Assembly (NCBI GenBank): GCA_951799405.1
Contig: OX637346.1
Span: 7,153,215 to 7,217,214, forward strand
DNA length: 64,000 nt
From: Agapetus fuscipes
Lineage: Eukaryota; Arthropoda; Insecta; Trichoptera; Glossosomatidae
Direction of reading: 5' to 3'
Positions 21,015 to 30,609 of the stretch are shown one piece after another. Positions within the stretch are counted from its first letter, which is position 1. Every line of letters begins with the position of its first letter. Both the position numbers and the translations under genes were made by a program. Below the pieces are notes generated by a model. It saw nothing but the letters and a program-made list of their open reading frames with translations, was not told where the DNA came from and ran no database searches.

Positions 21015-24000
21015 TTACACCTCTTTCAAATATTTGCTGATCATGTACTTAATGGCCCTAGGATCTGCGTGCTTATCATGCTTATACCTGGAAAAAAGTG
21101 CATTGTACCACCTTACACCCAAATAATCGTAGTGATGTTGGCCGGTTGCTGTATTCTTTCTAGGAACTTTGATTAGAAGCGACTCTCTACGCGATCTACC
21201 ACTCGGGATTACAATATCCCCCGGATTATATCCGTGGATAAAGTAATCCTTATGAACTTGGTAGAGAGCCGCTCTCTTATACAATTGGTCAATTGTTAGC
21301 ACCGGAAAGTCATGATATAATTGCAATGTGGAATAGTCGAAAGGCTTCTTTAACATTATTTTGATAACCATTCTCTGCACCACCCTAAGAGGCTCGAGTG
21401 TTGTTTTAAATGTGCCGCCCCATCCGACCATTCCATACTGCATCAATGACTGTCCAAGCGCAAAATAGGTAGACTTCAAAGTTTTTACCTCTAGAATATC
21501 TCTAATTTTGCGGAATACATAGTAAATTTTCCTTAGTCTTTCAATAGTTGTTTCTACATGCTCCTTCCATCTAATTCTGGAATCTATTTTAATACCTAGA
21601 TATTTAACACTTTCCGCTTGAGAAATTAGGGGGCATGAGCAGGAGCACGCAGTTCCACTGACCAAGAAGTTAGTACAGCTATGTATTGCTATACTAAGTG
21701 AAAAAGGAAGACCCCTATTGTAGAGAGAGAATGGAATAAAATTTGTTTTTTCGGTATTCAGAGACAGGAAATTTTTGTCGAACCAATTTTTAAGTATGGT
21801 TAATTCCACGTTCGTTCTGCGAACCACCTCTACCCATGACCCTCCCCTCACAATCATAGCCGTATCATCAGCAAAGGACAGGATTGAGGATGTGATCGGC
21901 AGAGAGAATATCTCATTGACATAAATAATGAACAATATTGGTCCAAGGACGGTGCCTTGCGGAATTCCGAATCGCGTTATTTTTCTAGAGCTTACTATCT
22001 TATTAATGCGTACCTGCTGAGTTCTATACTGCATGAAACTGCAAATCCATTTCCTCACACTGCCACATATTCCAATCCTGTTTAATTTGTTCAATAGGCC
22101 AGTATGGCTAACGCTATCAAATGCCTTCCTTAGGTCGATAAATACACCCAGACATTTCTCTCCGGCATCTAGTGCCCCGTACACTATGGAAGTCAACCTT
22201 GATATGGCGTCGTCCGTGCCAACACCCGTTCTAAAACCGAACTGATTTTTATTAAGTAAACCCTCTCTATTAATAAAATCTATGAGCTGTTTTTTCACTA
22301 TTTTTTCGAAGATTTTCGAGATATTGGACGTGAGAGTTATAGGTCTATAATTCGATATATTACATGCATCCCCCGACTTGAAAATTGGTGTCACCACACC
22401 AACTTTGTACACCTCAGGAAATACACCATTATTCAGGCTGACATTTACTATGTGCGTGATGGGCCCCGACAGAGATGTTGAATTCTGCTTCAAAATATCC
22501 ACAGATATTCTATCATAGCCAGGAGAGGATCCTCCTTTCATATCCTTTATAATATTTAATACCGTCTCGGAATTTATTGGCTGAAATATGTTGAACCCTG
22601 GATCGATGAGAGAATCGGGTTCTATTTCCCCGTAAGTGAAATTTGGATCTATCTGTCGAGCCAGATTTTCACCTACATCTGCAAAAAACTCATAAGAGCT
22701 ATTAGCCATTTCAATTGGATGTTGTGTGAGTTCCATTGTTTTACCATCAACAATTCTCCTTTTTATCTGTGATTTCTTCTTTTTCTTATTAATAATCTCA
22801 TTTATGGATTGCCATACATGTTTTATATTACTGCCAGCTTGTTCAACCTTCCTAGAGAAGTAATCAATCTTGACCCTTCTTATTAACAGTGTCAGCATGT
22901 TTCGATACCTTTTGTACCTGTCACTGACATTAGTGTCGCCAGGATGTCTCCGCATAATCTTATACAGCTTTTCTTTGTTTCGTATTGAAACCACCAAACC
23001 ATGTGTGATCCATGGCTTCAGTCTATTATATTTGGAGGATTTGTTGCTTTGTCTCCGCACAGATATTTGCTCAACACTCGCCAAATAATCTTCAACAATA
23101 TCGTGAAAATTCTTAGCACATATATTTGCATCAAAAGAATCATAAACAGACTTCCAACTTTCATTCATCAGTCTCATTTTCAAATCCTCCAAATTAATCT
23201 TTTTTATTGGTTCATCATGTCGTACAGTATCATTTAATGCATTATTACTATTCATCAATCTCTGTATGAACAAAGACGTGTGATGATCCGTAATGTCACT
23301 CTTCCAAACAACAGTACATATGTCCTCCAGTTTGCTCAGTGGCGTATTGGACCAGAAATGGTCCAGACAGGACGGAGTTTGCCCATCCACCTCTCTGCTA
23401 TATAAATTTGTACACAATTTAAAATTTAGTTCTGCTAGTGCGTTCATATATTCATTCTTTACAGTACTTATGCAAGTTTTTGCCACATTTACATTAAAAT
23501 CGCCCACAATAATCACATTCATACTTCGACATTCATTTAGTAGCATCCTAAGTTCGTTAATAAATTCATTAACATTTGATTGGTGTGTTCTATATACAGA
23601 GATTATGCGATACAAAACGTTATTCTTATAATAATCAATCTGTAGACAATTAACATTATTCATGATAATCTCTTTAACTCTTATATTATCATTATTACCG
23701 CGCACAAACACAACAATTCCACTATTTTTATTTATATAATAATTACTACGGAAATATGAGTAATTTGGAATATCAAACGGTTCACTCCACTCATTTAGAT
23801 GCGCTTCACAGAGTACAATCAAATCAGGCAATCTATTAAGACAACTCAAATTTACTAGAAAACAATCCAGATTCTTTCGTATACTCCTAATATTTTGTTG
23901 TAATATAAATAGAGCATCATCTTCACATTTAGAATTTATAACATCATTACACTCCAATGCCGTGTGACACTCGTATTGAGCTATATTATACTGATTATCC

Positions 24001-24026
24001 ACCTCATGCAAAAAGTCTGGATTCAT
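21015..24026 (-). CDS. LINE-J ORF2: endonuclease-reverse transcriptase (1,003 aa)
   Basis: Nicks target DNA and primes cDNA synthesis of the element's RNA (family knowledge). An N-terminal AP-like endonuclease spans about residues 38-255: QQNIRS at 43-48, the acidic CEAHL at 73-77, GDFN at 175-178, and SDITDHH at 243-249. A linker and RT thumb-proximal region follow. The RT domain spans about 535-770: NYRPITLTS at 559-567, FGFRTGVGTDDAI at 596-608, catalytic FIDLRKAFD at 629-637, GIPQGTVLGPILF at 687-699, and catalytic FADD at 718-721. A basic C-terminal domain with KYLGIKID (808-815) runs to residue 1003. All catalytic acids are present and there is no frameshift or internal stop, so the protein could be functional. 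The start MNPDF is the first ATG and lies about 400 bases after the restored ORF1 end. Exact clade (Jockey versus CR1 and relatives) is uncertain. Confidence 0.93.
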   Translation of the reverse strand: MNPDFLHEVDNQYNIAQYECHTALECNDVINSKCEDDALFILQQNIRSIRKNLDCFLVNLSCLNRLPDLIVLCEAHLNEWSEPFDIPNYSYFRSNYYINKNSGIVVFVRGNNDNIRVKEIIMNNVNCLQIDYYKNNVLYRIISVYRTHQSNVNEFINELRMLLNECRSMNVIIVGDFNVNVAKTCISTVKNEYMNALAELNFKLCTNLYSREVDGQTPSCLDHFWSNTPLSKLEDICTVVWKSDITDHHTSLFIQRLMNSNNALNDTVRHDEPIKKINLEDLKMRLMNESWKSVYDSFDANICAKNFHDIVEDYLASVEQISVRRQSNKSSKYNRLKPWITHGLVVSIRNKEKLYKIMRRHPGDTNVSDRYKRYRNMLTLLIRRVKIDYFSRKVEQAGSNIKHVWQSINEIINKKKKKSQIKRRIVDGKTMELTQHPIEMANSSYEFFADVGENLARQIDPNFTYGEIEPDSLIDPGFNIFQPINSETVLNIIKDMKGGSSPGYDRISVDILKQNSTSLSGPITHIVNVSLNNGVFPEVYKVGVVTPIFKSGDACNISNYRPITLTSNISKIFEKIVKKQLIDFINREGLLNKNQFGFRTGVGTDDAISRLTSIVYGALDAGEKCLGVFIDLRKAFDSVSHTGLLNKLNRIGICGSVRKWICSFMQYRTQQVRINKIVSSRKITRFGIPQGTVLGPILFIIYVNEIFSLPITSSILSFADDTAMIVRGGSWVEVVRRTNVELTILKNWFDKNFLSLNTEKTNFIPFSLYNRGLPFSLSIAIHSCTNFLVSGTACSCSCPLISQAESVKYLGIKIDSRIRWKEHVETTIERLRKIYYVFRKIRDILEVKTLKSTYFALGQSLMQYGMVGWGGTFKTTLEPLRVVQRMVIKIMLKKPFDYSTLQLYHDFPVLTIDQLYKRAALYQVHKDYFIHGYNPGDIVIPSGRSRRESLLIKVPRKNTATGQHHYDYLGVRWYNALFSRYKHDKHADPRAIKYMISKYLKEV

Positions 24027-24447
24027 GATTCGTGATAAAATAGTTCACTAGTAAGTACATCATTATTACAGGGTATCCCATAATACCACAAATAACTATC
24101 GCACATAAAAATCATCATTATTTCAAACAGTACAGATGTCACAGCATCTTCAAGCAGCACAAAACATATAATGTTATGTATGATATTATGAAATAATAGT
24201 AAACAATGAAATAGAACCGACCCAATGCTACGCTCACGGCGCACAACAAATATGCAGCGAGTGGCGGTATCCGCACATAGCACAGTACACACACGGGACC
24301 ATTGCAATTTACAGATCGGCCCATTGTACTAAAATGTCGATCACGCGCTTTACATAAAAATACCTTAAAAACAAAACAACATAACGAAAGTAAGTCTAAA
24401 AAGCAGTAATACACTATATTAAATATTAGTCAATAATCAATCTTCTC

Positions 24448-24944
24448 ATATTATCTAGGTTTTTGGCAGTTACTTCGTGAAAGTTCATTTTAATGATTAA
24501 AATAAAAAACTTCTTTGTTACAATTCACATGAGTTTTTATTATTTTTTAAAACACTACCGGTTTCGGGAGAAGCAATCCCACAAGCAAGGCCACAAACTA
24601 AAACTCCTTCACTCCATTCCCTACAAAGGTAAAATCATGAATAATTTTGAAAACCTAGAAATCCAAAAAAATATTAATTCAGTAAATAATCTCTTAAATA
24701 GTATTATATTTCCTAACACTTCTCCCCTACTTTCTATGTTTCCTACTAAACCCCGCCCACATAACACTCCCCCCCTCCCTCCCCCTCAGTAATTCAAATC
24801 CTCACGTCATAATGTATTGTATTTGTATGTTAGTTTATATTTACACCTGAAGATGGGAGGTATTGCTTCTCCCGAAACCGGTAGTGTTTTAAAAAATAAT
24901 AAAAACTCATGTGAATTGTAACAAAGAAGTTTTTTATTTTAATC
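24448..24944 (+). mobile_element. PLE-derived insertion between LINE-J ORF1 and ORF2
   Basis: Flanked by a perfect 12-base target duplication ATCAATCTTCTC (24436-24447 and 24945-24956). It begins ATATTATCTAGGTTTTTGGC and ends GTTTTTTATTTTAATC. Two ~82-base arms, 24496-24577 and 24862-24943, are inverted copies of each other. Between them lies a fragment that reads like the C-terminal end of a GIY-YIG endonuclease (IPYKGKIMNNFENLEIQKNI, then SPLLSMFPTKPRPHN and stop). The right arm carries a hammerhead-like motif. An inverted partial terminal repeat, an ORF 3' end and a terminal repeat together are typical of 5'-truncated Penelope-like insertions. A shorter insertion with the same ends is at 30610-30836. 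Confidence 0.75.
24843..24887 (+). ncRNA. Hammerhead-ribozyme-like motif with complete core
   Basis: Core CTGAAGA (24847-24853, fits CUGANGA); stem II GGGAG/CTCCC (24855-24859 with 24869-24873); GAAAC (24874-24878); minimal stem III closing to GGTA (cleavage would follow the A at 24883); stem I ACAC/GTGT (24843-24846 with 24884-24887). Every invariant core position I can check is present. The very short stems I and III match the minimal type I hammerheads described in Penelope-like elements. An inverted copy lacking CTGAAGA is at 24556-24580. Confidence 0.65.
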
Positions 24945-25772
24945 ATCAATCTTCTCTTTTGCAATTTGCAATACCCTAGCGTATGATGGGCAAGATTTTT
25001 TGTCCATAGCATTGTGGCAATGGTCAATATTTATCCCCCTTTTTTCCGATTCAATCTTACAATTGATGCACTCTGCTTGTTTAGAACGTTTGTCGCAATT
25101 TATAAATTTGTGATTTCCCCCACAATGAGAGCACTTCGCCGGTTCTGCCTTTTTTGTGCAGTAGTTGGCGGAGTGCATGAAATTCAGACAGTGGTAGCAT
25201 TGTGTAACTGGGTTGGCATCCACAACTGTGATTCTTTGATATCCCAGAAATATCTTCTGTTTCTCCGTGAGGTGTTTTCTCACTTCAGTAGACGTCTCTA
25301 CCAATAGATGCGCTAGCCCCGGGCTACCTCTCACCTTGATCACCCTCTTAATAACAAAGTCTTTGTGGTCCTTCAAAATATCCTGCAATTCCCCATTCTG
25401 CATCTTAATGTCATTCCATAGGGTCTCATTATTATTCTCCGAACTGACGTTTCTCAGCACAATCCAAGGTTTCCTTTTTTTTAAAAATTCGGCTGTAAGC
25501 TTATCCGATAACCTTTCTTGAATTATTTGCTTTAGTATGTCCGCATCAGACTTTGAAGGACAGGTAATGAGACACCCACTACTTCCTTTACTTCCCTTCC
25601 CTATCCTTCTCATTCCACAAATTCCTATTCCTAGGAGTTTAACATCCAATTTGTCCTTAAGTATTTTCTCCACCTGCTCAGGTAATAATTCCTTTTGCGT
25701 ATCTCTACCACGCACTATGATCGTATATCGCTTTTCAAAATGATTCTTCGATGAGATACTTAGTTCTCTGTC
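24939..25772 (-). pseudogene. LINE-J ORF1 (gag-like, zinc knuckles), 5'-truncated, 3' end altered
   Basis: RNA-binding ORF1 of a Jockey-type LINE. The frame is open from just after a TAA at 25775-25773 to a stop at 24941, but contains no ATG near its beginning; GTG at 25715 is the earliest common alternative start, so the true N-terminus is missing. Counting from that GTG, the basic middle region precedes CCHC knuckles C173-x2-C176-x4-H181-x4-C186 and C195-x2-C198-x3-H202-x4-C207, and a third Cys/His cluster around 216-242. The last residue and the stop codon are supplied by the PLE insertion. Without it the frame would read EKIDY then TGA, so only one residue is changed. Confidence 0.85.
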
Positions 25773-26274
25773 TTAATACTTAGCTCTCTGTCTCTGTCTT
25801 AATCTCTGTCAATTGTCTGAAGTAATATCAATAATTCAAATGCAAGCAATGCAGTTTTTTTGATGAAATAAGTATTGTATTTGTATCTTTCAAAATTAAA
25901 ACGTTATATTATTTTTACACGACGTACGGGGTATTTTTAAAAGCCAAAATTATCTGCTCTCCCAATACAGCTTCAGGCGAAATCGAACCCTTTATAAGCG
26001 GGTCTCGTAGCGCGGCTTTAGGGGCGGGGGCGCAAAGTGTTCCACGATGATTACACCACAAACTGATGTGACGTCATAAAGCAATTTCATTAAATTAATA
26101 TTGCAGCCGGTGAACTCTGTCTATTTTATGGGCGCATACATTAAAGGGAATCTATATTTTGTATACATCAATGTTGGGGTAAGAGCTGATGGTAGAACTT
26201 TTGAATAAAATTTATAGGTGATCAAAGATTATTGGTTACGGGAATTTTATTTTTAATAAACGGCTTAATCAAAC
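25773..26274. other. No supported gene
   Basis: Starts with a CTCTGTCTTAA-like low-complexity stretch at the broken 5' side of LINE-J. A G+C-rich patch (26010-26040) and a perfect TGACGTCA palindrome (26069-26076, CREB/ATF-type site) lie close together; with no gene nearby their role is unclear. Confidence 0.4.
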
Positions 26275-26373
26275 ATTATATCATTATAGCAAATCTATGG
26301 CTCAACCACCACCTAACGTGAAATTTTCAATACCAAAAAACGATGATCCACGGTTCAGCTATGGTGTTATGAA
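26275..26373. mobile_element. Short MITE (family G), copy 1
   Basis: Shares ATGGCTCAACCACCACCTAA, then a GATCCACGGTTCAG-like part and GTTATGAATAACC, with the copy at 44819. Ends are diverged. Confidence 0.6.
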
Positions 26374-26659
26374 TAACCTTGTATGATGTTAAGAAAAAAA
26401 AACAGTTTCGTCTTTGCATTGAGGCAAATATCATAACGGTCAAGCTTTGAAAAGAGGAAAAGATATGCAAGAAAGTTAAAAATATTTATGTGAATGTGTA
26501 ATTGTGTGTTTTTGCTTGTGTTAGTGTCTGCGACAAGGTCTGAGAAGTCTCTGAAAGTTAGATATATATATATATGATTGTACATATATTTGTTCTAAAT
26601 TTTGTGAGTTTTTACTCGAATATTCTAAGTAGAATGTTCTGACGAGGTCTCGCATGTGC

Positions 26660-26790
26660 TAGTAAACGTTTCAGGTATTTTATTTCAGGTTTGAAATAAG
26701 CACCGAAACGGGAAATAATTTCTACGGGATTCGAACCAGAGCTGACGTATCTACTGCAAGCACTCTACCGACTGAGCTACCGACCGGACT
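26660..26790 (-). repeat. SINE-B, head half
   Basis: On the minus strand: GGTCGGTAGCTCAGTCGGTA, GAGTGCTTGCAG (A box), then GCTCTGGTTCGAATCCCG (B box), ending in CCCGTTTCGGTGCTTATTTC. Promoter boxes are almost canonical, so this truncated copy is among the better preserved heads. Confidence 0.85.
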
Positions 26791-26885
26791 ACTCAAAATT
26801 TCCAAAATCCAACATGCAAAATGATTTCAAAAAGATTTGTATTCCATAAAAAATAGCCGCTGATCGTAGAAGGACGCTAACTCTT

Positions 26886-27000
26886 CTAAGCTACACATAA
26901 AAAATAACTTCTTGCCGCGTTTTCCTCGAAGGGGTCACATGTGAACTTATTTATTTTTACAGGTAAGGGGGCTGGCCTATCACTGTAGTTGAAGTGGAGG
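26886..27000 (-). repeat. SINE-B, distal half
   Basis: AACTTCTTGCCGCGTTTTCC, TCGAAGGGGTCACATGTG, TTTTTACAGGTAAGGGGGCT. Only the region far from the tRNA head is present; a separate fragment from 26660 or the same copy split by about 95 bases. Confidence 0.75.
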
Positions 27001-27254
27001 AAGTTTCAATAATATAATAAGAATTGAATTTAAAGTATGACAAGTTGAATTTGTAAGGAAAAGTGAATGCACCTATAAAGATGAGGCATGTAAATGAGTA
27101 TATTATTTTTATTTCCGATAGTTGGCGACGATACTCGTCGTGTCTCATAAACCACTTTAACGTTCTGCTCTCGCATGCAAAAATGCCCGGTTCATATGAG
27201 GTGGGTAAACGGTGGGCTATTAGCTTCAGTAACATCGAACCACACACTCGAAGG

Positions 27255-27312
27255 CTCGATATTTTCAACGTGAGTGTAACGACTTACTTACGACGTACTG
27301 AATTCAAAAGAA
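27255..27312 (+). repeat. Half of an inverted-repeat element
   Basis: CGATATTTTCAACG, then TAACGACTTACTTACG and GTACTGAATTCAAAAG match one arm of the inverted-repeat element at 41488-41612 (CAATATTTTCAACG, TAGCGACTTTGTACTGAATG). Confidence 0.55.
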
Positions 27313-27325
27313 GCACTAATGTTCT

Positions 27326-27497
27326 TTTTTGGAATGAAAAAAAACGGAAAAAAAAATGTTACTGACCGTGTGTAAAGAAAAGAACGATTTTATCTACGTT
27401 TCGTCGGAGTCATATCCGACGTCTTCAGGAGACGTGTGTCTTCTACAAGGAAGAAACACGAACTGTTAACTTCCGTTTTTTTCATTCCAAAAAAAAT
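27326..27497 (-). mobile_element. PLE-like inverted-repeat fragment
   Basis: Outer arms TTTTTTGGAATGAAAAAAAA (27327-27348) and its complement (27473-27495) bracket a hammerhead-like motif on the minus strand. The short complete unit resembles a solo Penelope terminal repeat. Confidence 0.55.
27395..27428 (-). ncRNA. Hammerhead-ribozyme-like motif (second family)
   Basis: On the minus strand: CTGAAGA (27428-27422), stem II GTCGG/CCGAC around an 8-base loop, then GAAAC directly followed by GTA. Core boxes and stem II are intact. Stem III has no loop and stem I is only about two pairs, so single-copy activity is doubtful. Confidence 0.5.
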
Positions 27498-27537
27498 GTC
27501 TAACCACCGTAATCATAATTTAAAGTCACTAATGTTC

Positions 27538-27703
27538 TGTTGGTATGAGGCTGACCACCCAAACTGTAAGCAAATGGTTCACTTTGTCAATGTCATTCTT
27601 GTTTCAGGGAATGTCAGCAAGAGTTGCAGGGCTTATGTTCATTTGAGACTGGGTTTTTATGTTGTAAGTCCACATTCGGCATGTGAAGCGTGTAAAAAGT
27701 AGT
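27538..27703 (+). repeat. LINE-K 3' UTR fragment
   Basis: Plus orientation: GTTGGTATGAGGCTGACC, GGTTCACTTTGTCAATGTC, TGTTTCAGGGAATGTCAGC, AAGAGTTGCAGGGCTTATGT. Starts and ends inside the UTR; no tail retained. Confidence 0.85.
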
Positions 27704-27922
27704 TTACTTGATTAAAGACTTTGTGTGAACCTTGCTATGAATTTTAACAGGCATCCACTAGATTTGCACTCACACACACGAGACCAGTACAATCCCGATT
27801 AATAATCTTCCCCGGCTTAAATTTCTCAGCCCGCCGTGAAATCGGTTTCTGCGGCATAAAAGTTTAATACGTTTCCATGCATTTAATTGAATTTCACAGG
27901 AGTCGCTCTCGACTATCTAATA

Positions 27923-28546
27923 CAGTGATACCTCAAGATACGATTTTAATTCGTTCCCTAACCTTGTTTATATGTTTGTTTGCTCGTATCTCAAAGCAAT
28001 TTTTCCCATTGAAATTAATTGAAATGCCATTAATCCGTTCGAGCCTTAAAAACGCTACCCCCAATTGTTTTTGTTACGTGTTTTTGAACGAGAAAAATGT
28101 GTTAATAATTGACAAATATTGTTTACAAACATAATACAAAAGTAAGAAAAGCAAATAAACTGGTTGTTATAAAGTGTACACAGTACATGCATATGTATTT
28201 GTATTTTGGTCACTTAAATGCAACTCATACACAACTTAAATTCTACTGTATGCTTAATTTTAGTCTCTGATTGTCTCTTCACTGGTCTTTGCCTTACAAA
28301 AAAAGGTCGAAGGAGGTTTGCTTCTTCTTCCCTTTCAGAATGCTGCGGAATGAGTTCGGTAAGTGTCATAAAATAGCATCGATGCACGACCAGTTGCAAC
28401 TTTTTCGGTGGTGTTTCTTTCCACAAACTTTTCTTTTCATCGTGTCTTGATTTTCACTCGTATCTCAAATCAAAACTTCGCTTGCTCGACAGCCCGTATC
28501 TCAAATATCTCGTATGTTAGGGCACTCGTATCTTGAGGTACCACTG
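27923..28546. mobile_element. Non-autonomous pogo/Tigger-like DNA transposon
   Basis: 624 bases bounded by CAGTGATACCTCAAGATACG and, inverted, CAGTGGTACCTCAAGATACG, each flanked by TA (27921-27922 and 28547-28548), the target duplication of the Tc1/mariner superfamily. Internal CTCGTATCTCAAA repeats near both ends are typical of pogo/Tigger termini. No transposase frame remains. The termini differ at one position in 20, suggesting moderate age. Confidence 0.88.
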
Positions 28547-28548
28547 TA

Positions 28549-29211
28549 CATACATAAGTGTACTTAAACTCGGGACTTTAATACTCGAGCGCTTTGCATC
28601 TCCGCATACGGAGTCTTAGTTGAAGTGCACCATCTCAAACTATCGGGTTTAAACTGGAATTTAATTTCTGTAATGAAAGTGAAAATTGTGGGAATCTAAT
28701 ATCCACCTGTACTGAAAATTTCTACTTCAGTGGGAAAACTTTTGAATAAAATTACATACCTCTGTTTTTATACCCTTTAATTAACATTGAACTCTCTTTC
28801 TTTCTTACCATTATGAGAGTAATGTACAACACATCTTTTAAATACCGGTTTGTAGTGAATTGGTTAAGGTTTTTTTCTTGTAATCGGATAATATGCTTGT
28901 TCGGCTTAACTACTACTTGATTCGAAGAAGACTTTAGAATTAAATTAGATTAAGAATCGCATTCTTCACAATTTGAGTTAAGAAAAAAACGTAAAACACG
29001 TTTATGTGAGAGTTGTTTTAAATATTTTTAAAATTGATTTACAGTTTTCATAAAACACATTGGTACAGTGCACATACGAATATTGCTCATGTGAAATAAC
29101 CTCTGATGAACATAAGACAAACAAGCACTAAACGGATGAGAAGTGGGTTTTGTTTTACAAGGGAGCAATAAAACTAACAAAACGTAAATAAATACATATT
29201 GCCATGATTTA
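28549..29211. other. No supported gene
   Basis: A+T-rich. Only short unsupported frames. Confidence 0.5.
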
Positions 29212-29300
29212 TGTCCTTTAGGACATGGGACAAGAGCTCTTTAGAGCTCTTTGCAAGCTTGGTCGTTACCATAGAAAGCTCTAATTCTCAAGTAACTCTC
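29212..29300 (-). repeat. SINE-A body fragment
   Basis: GAGCTCTTTGCAAGCTTGG, TCGTTACCATAGAAAGCTCT and AATTCTCAAGTAA match the distal SINE-A body at 42510-42560. A preceding duplication (GAGCTCTTTAGAGCTCTTTG) is local. Confidence 0.65.
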
Positions 29301-29387
29301 ATTTGCTGTGAGTGTGTATGGAACTTTAATTGCCGTCTTTGGTAATGGAAAATGAATTTTTAGACTCAGGAAAAAGCTTTTACTTGT

Positions 29388-29535
29388 ATCCAGACGCCAT
29401 TCCACTAGTAGTGGTCAGTGCCTCCGCAGATGTGTCTCGATTTTTTCTGTCCTTCCACACTTCTTTCATCTCCTCAACATTCATCATTCTCCTTATGTAT
29501 ACTCTTTTTATTTTTTCACTCTGTACGTTACAGTA
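29388..29535 (-). pseudogene. LINE-K2 C-terminal fragment
   Basis: Minus strand reads KIKRVYIRRMMNVEEMKEVW, then KDRKNR followed by TSAEALTTTSGM, i.e. the CMRKVMNVEEMKEICKDRKK region with a frame slip near the RICGGTG end. Upstream part lost. Confidence 0.7.
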
Positions 29536-29567
29536 GTCTTTTTTGAGACTTTATTTTAAAAATAAAA

Positions 29568-29675
29568 TGATCATTTTTTGTGCTTCGCTGGGAATCTACC
29601 TTCAAGACAAACGGTAATAAACCTTCTGCTTACGAGTCCGTAGAGTTAACCACTTGACCAAAGCACGGTCGGTAT
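29568..29675 (-). repeat. SINE-A head fragment
   Basis: TTTTTTGTGCTTCGCTGGGA, then CTTACGAGTCCGTAGAG and AACCACTTGACCAAAGCACG correspond to the tRNA-like head of SINE-A on the minus strand. The B box is damaged (GGGAATCTACC). Confidence 0.65.
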
Positions 29676-30384
29676 ACATTCAGCATACTACAAATGTGCA
29701 GCTTAGATTCTACGTTCTATGGAAGTTTGGTCACTCAACTCACGGACATTTCTAAGGGTAGTTTTGAATAGCTGGGGGAGGTTTTAATTCAACTGGGACC
29801 TGCTGGGCCATCGGTCACGTCGTGTCCTCATAATTATGGTGATATTTTTGAACCCCCCCCCCCCTCTGGGACCCCACGTGGAATTTATATCAACTCGACA
29901 ACTAAAATATTAGAGGGCAGTCATTAATAAAATGTATAACAATTTACAGTTAACTACCCGGCTCTTGTAATGTTTATGGCTGGTAATGAAGGGTGCAGGG
30001 AGCATTTAAGTTAGTATGAAGAAGGATTCATTATTCAAATTTTATACTTTAAGTTTGATTGGATTTTGAAACTATAAATGCGGAGCTATTAAAAAATCCA
30101 TGTAGTTGTAAGTTCACGTTACCACACATTTTTAGATTTACATTTTTTGTTTCGAAAATTTTTAGTAAAAAATAATTATTTACTTAAAATTTGTCTTTTA
30201 AAAAATGTGTATACATATCTCAGTTAGGAATGCTAACCTTTAAATACCTACCTACGTTCTGTAGTTTATAAACTCTCACTTTCCTCTTCAAAACAACATT
30301 ATGTATATACCGTATATGTTTTGTCTTTAATTCAATAATTGAATAAGAAGAAGCTGTTTGAACAAACTTTTCTCAAAGTGGCGG
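29676..30384. other. No supported gene
   Basis: A+T-rich, with a C12 run near 29855. No repeat family recognised. Confidence 0.5.
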
Positions 30385-30536
30385 TAGATTGGTCAATTTG
30401 CGAGAGAGTTGGTTCTTATTTCTTGTGGAGGCTAAGTAAACCTTGCCAGTTTTTCATTTTGAATTTGAATTAATCATTTCTGATGTTCCCTCGGTGGTGA
30501 TTTAAATGAATGAAAGCATTCTTCCAGCTAAATACC
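30385..30536 (-). repeat. SINE-B, degraded copy
   Basis: GGTTCTTATTTCTTGTGGAG, GCTAAGTAAACCTTGCCAGT, TTTGAATTAATCATTTCTGA, CCCTCGGTGGTGATTT, GAAAGCATTCTTCCAGCTAA keep the SINE-B order; the head is heavily mutated. Confidence 0.7.
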
Positions 30537-30609
30537 AGGGGTGGAAGTCTCGACGGCTGTCGGTAGATCTTACAGTACCTATTTGAAGGACGGAATTAAA
30601 CATGGTGGT

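Larger units (their letters stand above)
20609..25772 (-). mobile_element. LINE-J, Jockey/CR1-group non-LTR retrotransposon
   Basis: Minus-strand order: ORF1 remnant (25772-24939), a linker containing a 497-base PLE insertion (24448-24944), ORF2 (24026-21015), a ~400-base A+T-rich 3' UTR and an end near 20609-20628 (AATAAAGACCTTATGATTAT, then ATGATATGATGAATT). Two ORFs, a gag-like zinc-knuckle ORF1, and an endonuclease-RT ORF2 without RNase H are the architecture of the Jockey/CR1 group. No target duplication was found. It is 5'-incomplete (no ORF1 start), but ORF2 is uninterrupted, which makes it the likeliest enzyme source in the window. A truncated relative is at 6712. Confidence 0.88.

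Noticed and set aside
26069..26076. TGACGTCA site as a promoter element
   Set aside because: An 8-base palindrome is expected by chance about once per window of this size and no transcription unit is adjacent.
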